10,238 bases of DNA from Acetobacteraceae bacterium (GTDB lineage Bacteria; Pseudomonadota; Alphaproteobacteria; Acetobacterales; Acetobacteraceae), in the NCBI GenBank assembly GCA_027323595.1, contig DAHWBL010000329.1, positions 1-10,238 on the forward strand. The letters are read 5' to 3'. Below, one piece after another: positions 6,443-10,238 of this stretch (position 1 is the stretch's first letter; the number at the start of each line of letters is the position of its first letter). A model generated the notes under the pieces. It was not told the origin of the DNA, searched no databases, and saw only the letters and a list, made by a program, of their open reading frames with translations. The translations under genes and the position numbers were made by a program.

Positions 6443-7357
6443 ATGAGTTTGGCCGAACCGCTGCTCATCGGCGATGCGCGCATTGATCGCCTGGTCGACC
6501 TCGAACGTTTCGATCTGCCGCTGGGCTGGCTCTTTCCGGATGCGACGCTGGCGGCGTTGCAGGACGATCTCTCCTGGCTGGAGCCCGATTTTCTCACCGG
6601 CGACAAGGCCATCCTGGCGATCCAGTCAACGGTGCTGCGCGTCGGCGGCCGCACCATCCTGATCGACACCTGCGTGGGAGAACACAAGCCGCGGCCGCGC
6701 CACCCGGCCTGGAATCAAAGAACGCACACAGGATATCTCGACCGCCTCAGGGCGCTGGGCATCGCGCCCGAGGCGGTGGACATCGTCTTTTGCACCCATC
6801 TTCATGCCGACCATGTCGGCTGGAACACCAGGATCGACAACGGCCGCTGGGTGCCGACCTTCCCCAATGCGCGCTACCTCATGGGCAGGCACGAACTTTC
6901 CGACTGGGAAACAAAACTGAAAACCGCGCCGGCCGACATGGTCAATCACGGCTCCTATGCCGATTCGATCCTGCCCGTCATCGACGCCGGCAGGGCCGAT
7001 CTCATCGACCACGACCACCAGTTGCTGGACGGTCTGGTGGTGCGTCGCCTGCCCGGCCACACGCCGGGCTCGATCGGCCTGTCGATGCACCGCCGCGGCG
7101 GTCGCTGCCTCTTCACCGGTGATTCCATCCACCACCCGGTGCAGCTCATCCACCCCGCATGGTCGAGCTCGCTGTGTTCCGATCCGCAAATGGCCCGCGC
7201 GACGCGGACACACTACCTCGCCGAAGCCGCCGAGAACGGCACCTGGCTGGTGCCGGCGCATTTCGCCGGCCATACCGGCGTGCAGATTTGCCGCCACGCC
7301 AACGCCTACCGCCCGATCCTGGGCAATTGCCACGCAGCAGCCGGTCGGCTGCCATGA
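6443..7357 (+). CDS. Metallo-beta-lactamase-fold hydrolase, lactonase/esterase-like (304 aa)
   Basis: Predicted zinc-dependent hydrolase. The complete dinuclear metal site is visible: HLHADH (H119, H121, D123, H124), H206 in LPGHTPGS, D227 in FTGDSIH and H273 in PAHF. The THLHADHVGWN form followed by FPNARYL (140-146) is typical of the lactonase/organophosphatase-like MBL subfamilies, not of classical beta-lactamases or glyoxalase II. No signal peptide is seen, so it should act in the cytosol on an imported compound or intermediate, hydrolysing an ester, lactone or amide. The N terminus includes a tryptophan-rich LSWLEPDF (43-50), probably a substrate-pocket lid. ATG 6443 is supported by GAGGAG six bases upstream. 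The stop overlaps the gntR start (ATGA). Pathway enzymes of this fold include 4-pyridoxolactonase, but I cannot claim that function; an acyl-homoserine-lactone or generic lactonase is also possible. Confidence 0.9.
   Translation: MSLAEPLLIGDARIDRLVDLERFDLPLGWLFPDATLAALQDDLSWLEPDFLTGDKAILAIQSTVLRVGGRTILIDTCVGEHKPRPRHPAWNQRTHTGYLDRLRALGIAPEAVDIVFCTHLHADHVGWNTRIDNGRWVPTFPNARYLMGRHELSDWETKLKTAPADMVNHGSYADSILPVIDAGRADLIDHDHQLLDGLVVRRLPGHTPGSIGLSMHRRGGRCLFTGDSIHHPVQLIHPAWSSSLCSDPQMARATRTHYLAEAAENGTWLVPAHFAGHTGVQICRHANAYRPILGNCHAAAGRLP
7337..7352 (+). promoter_or_regulatory. Perfect hairpin immediately before the gntR start codon
   Basis: GCAGCC-GGTC-GGCTGC forms a perfect 6-bp stem with a 4-base loop ending one base before the gntR ATG at 7354. 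It occupies the position where a Shine-Dalgarno sequence would be expected, and none is visible there. Because it lies within the last codons of the MBL gene, ribosomes finishing that gene would melt it, so gntR is probably translated by termination-reinitiation only. Confidence 0.45.
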
Positions 7358-8130
7358 CCGCCAATGAGGAAGCGATCGCGGATGCCGGGCGTTCGTCCCG
7401 GCAGCCGCTCTATCTGCACATCGCATCGGTTCTTGAGCAGCGCATCACGCGCGGGACGTATCCGGTCGCCGCTCTGCTGCCGGCGGAAACCGAGCTGACC
7501 GAGGAGTTCGCGACCAGCCGCAACACCGTGCGCGAGGCGCTGCGCCTGCTGGTGGAGCGCGGCTATCTCCGCCGTCGCCAGGGGGCGGGCACCGTCGTCA
7601 TCGCGACGACACCCTCGATCAATTATCGCCAGTCCGTGGGCAAACTCGAAGACCTCTTCGCCAATGCGCGCGACACCTATTACGCGCTGAACAGCATCGC
7701 CAACGTCACCCTGGACAGCCTCACCGCCGAGCTCGTCGCGGCCGAGGCGGGCGAGAAGCGCATCCTCATCACCGGCGTGCGCTGGACCGAGCCCGGCGGC
7801 ACGCCGATCTCCTACATCGAATCCTACATCCCGCTGAAATACGAAGCGCAGGTCGAGCATTTCTGGGACGCGCAGGTTCCCTTCTACTCGATCATCGAAA
7901 AGGCATCGGGGCGCACCATCGACGAGGTGTCGCAGCACATACGCGCCGTCGAGATGCCCCGCCGCGTCGCCACCGCCTTCGGCCTCGGCGCCGGTGCGAT
8001 CTCGCTACAGGTGACGCGCCGCTATCGCGCCGGCGGCACCATCCTGATCGCCTCGCTCAACTGGCACCGCGCCGACCAGTTCACCTACGAGATGCTGCTC
8101 CAGCGCAACATCGAACGCGAGCGGAGCTGA
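7354..8130 (+). CDS. GntR-family transcriptional regulator, HutC subfamily with UTRA domain (258 aa)
   Basis: DNA-binding regulator, usually a ligand-responsive repressor of nearby catabolic or transport genes. Seen: a GntR winged helix at about residues 17-84, with PLYLHIASVLEQRI opening helix 1, LLPAETELTEEFATSRNTVR (41-60) covering the helix-turn-helix and EALRLLVERGYLRRRQGAGT (61-80) covering the wing. A UTRA-like effector domain spans about 95-250, including a VRWTEPGGTPISYIESYIP-type core strand (142-160) and the VTRRYRAGG hairpin (220-228). UTRA domains bind small ligands such as urocanate in HutC, so the effector here could be a pathway intermediate. It overlaps the MBL stop by four bases (ATGA) and is the last gene of the operon, which allows feedback on its own expression. 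Inverted repeats near 1666-1707 and 8175-8191 are candidate targets. Confidence 0.92.
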   Translation: MTANEEAIADAGRSSRQPLYLHIASVLEQRITRGTYPVAALLPAETELTEEFATSRNTVREALRLLVERGYLRRRQGAGTVVIATTPSINYRQSVGKLEDLFANARDTYYALNSIANVTLDSLTAELVAAEAGEKRILITGVRWTEPGGTPISYIESYIPLKYEAQVEHFWDAQVPFYSIIEKASGRTIDEVSQHIRAVEMPRRVATAFGLGAGAISLQVTRRYRAGGTILIASLNWHRADQFTYEMLLQRNIERERS

Positions 8131-8144
8131 GCCCCCGACTTATA

Positions 8145-8173
8145 TGGACAATTTTTGCATCGGGTGCTGATAT
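8145..8173 (+). promoter_or_regulatory. Candidate promoter of the isochorismatase-family gene
   Basis: TGGACA (8145-8150; one mismatch to TTGACA) is followed after 17 bases by TGATAT (8168-8173; 3 of 6 matches). It lies in the 130-base gap after gntR, the largest break on the plus strand, so the amidase gene may form its own transcript. The palindrome that begins two bases later would cover the transcription start. Confidence 0.35.
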
Positions 8174-8174
8174 G

Positions 8175-8191
8175 ACCGTCGCATCGACGGT
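8175..8191. promoter_or_regulatory. Candidate operator: perfect 17-bp inverted repeat ACCGTCG-CAT-CGACGGT
   Basis: Seven-base arms pair perfectly around a 3-base centre. It sits just downstream of the promoter-like -10 and 45 bases after the gntR stop, a classic place for a repressor operator. No T-run follows on the plus strand, so a terminator for the gntR transcript is not supported. Binding by the adjacent GntR protein is inference. The site does not match the well-known HutC TGTATATACA-type consensus. Confidence 0.4.
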
Positions 8192-8218
8192 AAAAATGCT
8201 GTCGTCGGCTGCGTTTTC

Positions 8219-8254
8219 ATCCACGAGGCGAAACTGATCCACGAAACGGGACTG
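8219..8254 (+). repeat. Imperfect 18-bp tandem repeat in the leader of the isochorismatase-family gene
   Basis: Two adjacent 18-base units (8219-8236 and 8237-8254) both begin ATCCACGA and end ACTG. They agree at 14 of 18 positions; the four differences are two reciprocal swaps (GG/AA at unit positions 9-10 and AA/GG at 13-14). The pair ends six bases before the ATG at 8261. It is in frame with the gene but no ATG, GTG or TTG opens that frame upstream, so it is most likely untranslated leader. Its function is unknown. Confidence 0.55.
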
Positions 8255-8260
8255 GCAGGG

Positions 8261-8908
8261 ATGGCGGAACAAAGCACCGGCACGGCACGAGACGAGGTCT
8301 ACACCAGGCAGGGCTTCGGCCAGTCGTCCGGCGTGGGCGAGCGCCCGGCGGTCGTCGTCGTCGATTTCACCAACAGCTTCGTCGATCCCGCGCAGTTCGG
8401 CGGCGGCAACATCGGCCCGGCGGTGGCTGCCACCGCCAGACTGCTGGCCGCCGCGCGCAAGGCCGGCTGGCCCGTCGCCTACACGCGCGTCGTCTTCGCC
8501 GATGACGGCACCGACGGCGGCCCCTTCGCCCGCAAGGTGCCGGCGCTGCTGACCCAGACCGAGAACAACCCCGCGACACGGATCGTCGATGATCTAAAGC
8601 CCCAGAGCGGCGACCTCGTGCTGCGCAAGACCGCCGCCTCCGCCTTCTTCGGCACGGGCCTCGCCACCTGGCTCACGATCAAGCATGTCGACACCGTCAT
8701 CGTCACCGGCGCCACCACCTCGGGCTGCGTGCGCGCCACGACAATCGACTCCGTCAGCCACGGCTTCAACACCGTCGTCGCCGTCGATTGCGTTGGCGAC
8801 CGCGCCATCGCGCCGCACGATAGCAACCTCTTCGACATGGGCATGAAATACGCGGACCTCATGCAAAGCACCGAACTGATCGAGATCGCCCTGCGCATGG
8901 CCGGCTGA
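8261..8908 (+). CDS. Isochorismatase-family amidohydrolase, N-carbamoylsarcosine/maleamate amidase-like (215 aa)
   Basis: Cysteine hydrolase of the isochorismatase-like superfamily. The catalytic triad is visible: D35 in VVVVDFTNSF, K123 in VLRKTAASAFFGT and C156 in TGATTSGCVRAT. The opening VYTRQGFG (13-20) followed by GERPAVVVVDF, and the SAFFGT stretch after the lysine, match the N-carbamoylsarcosine amidase and maleamate amidohydrolase (NicF) branch, which hydrolyses a C-N amide and releases ammonia, rather than isochorismate hydrolases. I cannot separate these two activities by eye. ATG 8261 is the only usable start; the purine-rich GGCAGGG abuts it with unusually short spacing, so initiation may be weak. 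It is preceded by its own regulatory gap and faces the dehydrogenase convergently, 35 bases away. It probably deaminates a pathway intermediate from the imported compound (inference). Confidence 0.9.
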   Translation: MAEQSTGTARDEVYTRQGFGQSSGVGERPAVVVVDFTNSFVDPAQFGGGNIGPAVAATARLLAAARKAGWPVAYTRVVFADDGTDGGPFARKVPALLTQTENNPATRIVDDLKPQSGDLVLRKTAASAFFGTGLATWLTIKHVDTVIVTGATTSGCVRATTIDSVSHGFNTVVAVDCVGDRAIAPHDSNLFDMGMKYADLMQSTELIEIALRMAG

Positions 8909-8943
8909 GGAAACACCCGACCCACGCCGCCGCGAGGCGACCA
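8909..8943. other. Convergent gap without a clear terminator
   Basis: This 35-base gap separates the convergent amidase and dehydrogenase genes. The only structure seen is CGCC-GCGA-GGCG (8928-8939), a 4-bp stem with a GNRA-type loop and no T-tract on either strand. Rho-dependent termination, or read-through, is more likely than an intrinsic terminator here. Confidence 0.4.
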
Positions 8944-9999
8944 TCACGTGGGCATCAGCACCACGCGCCCGATCACCTTTCCCGCTCGCAGTTCATCCAG
9001 CGCCGCATTGACCTCCGCCAGCGGACGCGTGCTGATCGGAAATGGCGGCAGGCCTTTGTCCTGAACGAGGTCCAGCAACTCCTTCATTTCGGTGAGGCTG
9101 CCCACATAGGAACCCTGCAACGTCATCGCACGCATGGGAAAATGAGGCGTCGGTATGGTGACGTCGCCGCCGAAAAGCCCGACGATGACAAGCTTCCCCC
9201 CCTTGATGAGGGAGCGAACGCCGATCTCCACGGTGCCGGACGAACCAACGAAATCGATCACGGCCCATGCGCCCCTGCCGGTGTGCGCGATGATCTGCTG
9301 CACCACGTCGGGTGCCGCGCCATCGATCACGGCTGCCGCGCCGGCCTGCGTGGCGGCATCGCGCTTGCTCGCATCGATGTCGACGACAATGGCGCTCTTG
9401 CCACCCATCGCCTGATGCAGCGCAAGACACATCAGACCAACCCCGCCGGCACCAATGATGACGACCGGCTGCTCCTTGATGACATCACTGACCTTCTTCA
9501 GCGCGCTGAACGCGGTAAGGCCCGAGCAGGCGAGCGGCGCCGCCCTCTGCGCGGGAAGCTCACCGATATCGAAGAGATGGCGCGGATGCGGCACCAGCAT
9601 GTAATCGGCATAGCCGCCGCTGGTGTAGATGCCCAAGCTCGCGGGTGTGGCACACAGATTTTCGTCACCGCGCCTGCACACCATGCAGTCGCCGCACCCG
9701 ATCCAGGGATAGGCGAGGCGCCGCGCGCCGACGCTCACCCCCCTGACGTCAGGACCGACCGCGACGACCTCGCCCACATTCTCGTGGCCCATGGTGAGCG
9801 GCAGCTTGACCCCACGCTCCGACAATCGCAGCTGCTTGCCGCCGCCCAATTCGTAATAGCCGTCCCAGATATGCAGATCCGAATGACAGACGCCCGCGGC
9901 AACGATCTTCAGAAGAACCTGGGTACCGGATGGCCGCGGCGTCGGCCGCTCCATTTTTCGCAGCGGCACGCCGCATTCGCACACATCGTAGCTTTGCAT
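8944..9999 (-). CDS. Zinc-dependent medium-chain alcohol dehydrogenase (351 aa)
   Basis: NAD(P)-dependent MDR-family dehydrogenase interconverting an alcohol and an aldehyde or ketone in the cytosol. Seen: catalytic zinc ligands C38 (GVCHSD), H72-E73 (TMGHEN) and C158 (PLACSG); four structural-zinc cysteines C102, C105, C108 and C116; Rossmann motif GAGGVG (183-188); and D207 after strand 2 (VVDID), favouring NAD over NADP. About 20 residues between DLHIWDGYY and LPLTMGHE (51-67) form an insertion relative to short ADHs such as AdhP. The usual GDRV after the VGPDV turn is GARR (91-94), losing the common aspartate. ATG 9999 is chosen because the fold begins there, with AGGAAA about 11 bases upstream; an in-frame start 29 codons earlier would run through a strong inverted repeat. 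It lies 137 bases downstream of the second livF and may be expressed from its own promoter. The substrate is unknown. Confidence 0.92.
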   Translation of the reverse strand: MQSYDVCECGVPLRKMERPTPRPSGTQVLLKIVAAGVCHSDLHIWDGYYELGGGKQLRLSERGVKLPLTMGHENVGEVVAVGPDVRGVSVGARRLAYPWIGCGDCMVCRRGDENLCATPASLGIYTSGGYADYMLVPHPRHLFDIGELPAQRAAPLACSGLTAFSALKKVSDVIKEQPVVIIGAGGVGLMCLALHQAMGGKSAIVVDIDASKRDAATQAGAAAVIDGAAPDVVQQIIAHTGRGAWAVIDFVGSSGTVEIGVRSLIKGGKLVIVGLFGGDVTIPTPHFPMRAMTLQGSYVGSLTEMKELLDLVQDKGLPPFPISTRPLAEVNAALDELRAGKVIGRVVLMPT

Positions 10000-10016
10000 G
10001 GTATTGCCCGTTTCCT

Positions 10017-10035
10017 TTCGCCCCACCTGGGCGAA
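10017..10035 (-). promoter_or_regulatory. Perfect inverted repeat TTCGCCC-N5-GGGCGAA abutting the dehydrogenase ribosome-binding site
   Basis: Seven-base arms pair perfectly around a 5-base centre, and on the minus strand the repeat is directly followed by AGGAAA (10016-10011), the likely ribosome-binding site of the dehydrogenase. It could be a DNA operator or, in RNA, a stem-loop that affects translation initiation. No T-run follows, so it is not a standard terminator of the upstream livF transcript. Confidence 0.45.
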
Positions 10036-10105
10036 CCCCATTGTCGTCGATGCGCCAAGCCTCCAACTTTTCCCGCGCGTCGGCAAGCGTCGTGAACCAG
10101 CAAGC

Positions 10106-10128
10106 GGTCTCAGCCGGTCAGCGAAACC
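10106..10128 (-). other. Hairpin shortly after the second livF stop
   Basis: On the minus strand GGTTTC (10128-10123) pairs with GAGACC (10111-10106) through one G-U, and inner bases GCT/GGC can extend the stem with a bulge. It begins 9 bases after the livF stop. No T-tract follows, so it is at best a weak or Rho-assisted end point, or an mRNA 3'-end stabiliser. Confidence 0.3.
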
Positions 10129-10136
10129 TTCACACC

Positions 10137-10238
10137 CTAAAGGCCAAGAAACGCGGCGCGCACGTCCTCTCGTTCCAACAGACCGGCACCGCTTCCCTCG
10201 ATCGCGACCGAACCGTTTTCGATCACATAGGCGAAGTC
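10137..10238 (-). CDS. livF: C-terminal fragment of a second LivF-type ATPase, cut by the window edge
   Basis: The last 33 codons and TAG stop of a gene entering from the right. The residues DFAYVIENGSVAIEGSG, then a leucine pair, then EDVRAAFLGL match the C terminus of LivF ATPases: after the switch region these proteins read AYVIENG(R/K), a G-x-x-x-L-L step and a final (A/Y)(Y/F)LG. It is not a copy of the local LivF (4437-5144), whose equivalent end is TLLELGTAVLAG to YLGAR, so this is a separate paralogue. By the usual gene order, the rest of a second Liv transporter should lie beyond position 10238 on this strand, with the dehydrogenase downstream of it. All nucleotide-binding motifs are outside the window, so intactness cannot be judged. 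Confidence 0.8.
   Translation of the reverse strand, partial: DFAYVIENGSVAIEGSGAGLLEREDVRAAFLGL

Noticed and set aside
8171..8260. Amidase gene starting upstream so that the tandem repeat is coding
   Set aside because: The frame is open back to a stop at 8168 but contains no ATG, GTG or TTG; only CTG codons are available.
8928..8939. CGCC-GCGA-GGCG hairpin as a bidirectional terminator
   Set aside because: The stem is only 4 bp and neither strand has a T-run after it.
9142..10095. Plus-strand open frame of 317 codons opposite the alcohol dehydrogenase
   Set aside because: The translation lacks any family motif, whereas the minus strand has the complete zinc and cofactor sites.

Overview
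The window is GC-rich DNA from a bacterium, most likely an alphaproteobacterium. That assignment rests on base composition, tightly overlapping genes, a Rhizobiales-type mix of branched-chain-amino-acid-type (Liv/HAAT) ABC transporters with catabolic enzymes, and the style of the protein sequences. No rRNA or other taxonomic marker is present. It looks like an accessory catabolic locus. I see no transposase, integrase, tRNA, rRNA or CRISPR array, and no stretch over 300 bases lacks a gene.

Layout, left to right. (1) Positions 1-1617, minus strand: a class A FAD monooxygenase (421-1617), followed downstream by the start of an isocitrate lyase/PEP mutase-family lyase (<1-380) that runs off the window. 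(2) 1618-1824: a divergent promoter region with two outward-facing TTGACA boxes and two short palindromes. (3) 1825-8130, plus strand: a compact operon livH-livM-livG-livF, a periplasmic binding protein, a metallo-beta-lactamase-fold hydrolase and a HutC-type GntR regulator. Most junctions overlap. (4) 8131-8260: a second regulatory gap with a promoter-like sequence, a perfect 17-bp inverted repeat and an 18-bp tandem repeat, ahead of an isochorismatase-family amidohydrolase (8261-8908). (5) Convergent to it on the minus strand: a zinc-dependent alcohol dehydrogenase (8944-9999). Upstream of that, 10137-10238 holds the last 33 codons of a second LivF-type ATPase, so another Liv transporter probably lies just beyond the right edge.

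Working model (inference). The transporter imports a small organic acid, amino-acid-like or aromatic/heterocyclic carboxylate. The enzymes then process it: a flavin monooxygenase for oxygenation, an amidase of the N-carbamoylsarcosine/maleamate type for amide cleavage, an MBL hydrolase for ester, lactone or amide hydrolysis, an ICL-type lyase for C-C cleavage and a dehydrogenase for alcohol/carbonyl conversion. The GntR/HutC protein is the likely local regulator and probably responds to a pathway intermediate. A monooxygenase plus a maleamate-amidase-like enzyme recalls aerobic N-heterocycle (nicotinate/picolinate-type) degradation, but no ring-cleavage dioxygenase is visible, so the substrate is unresolved.
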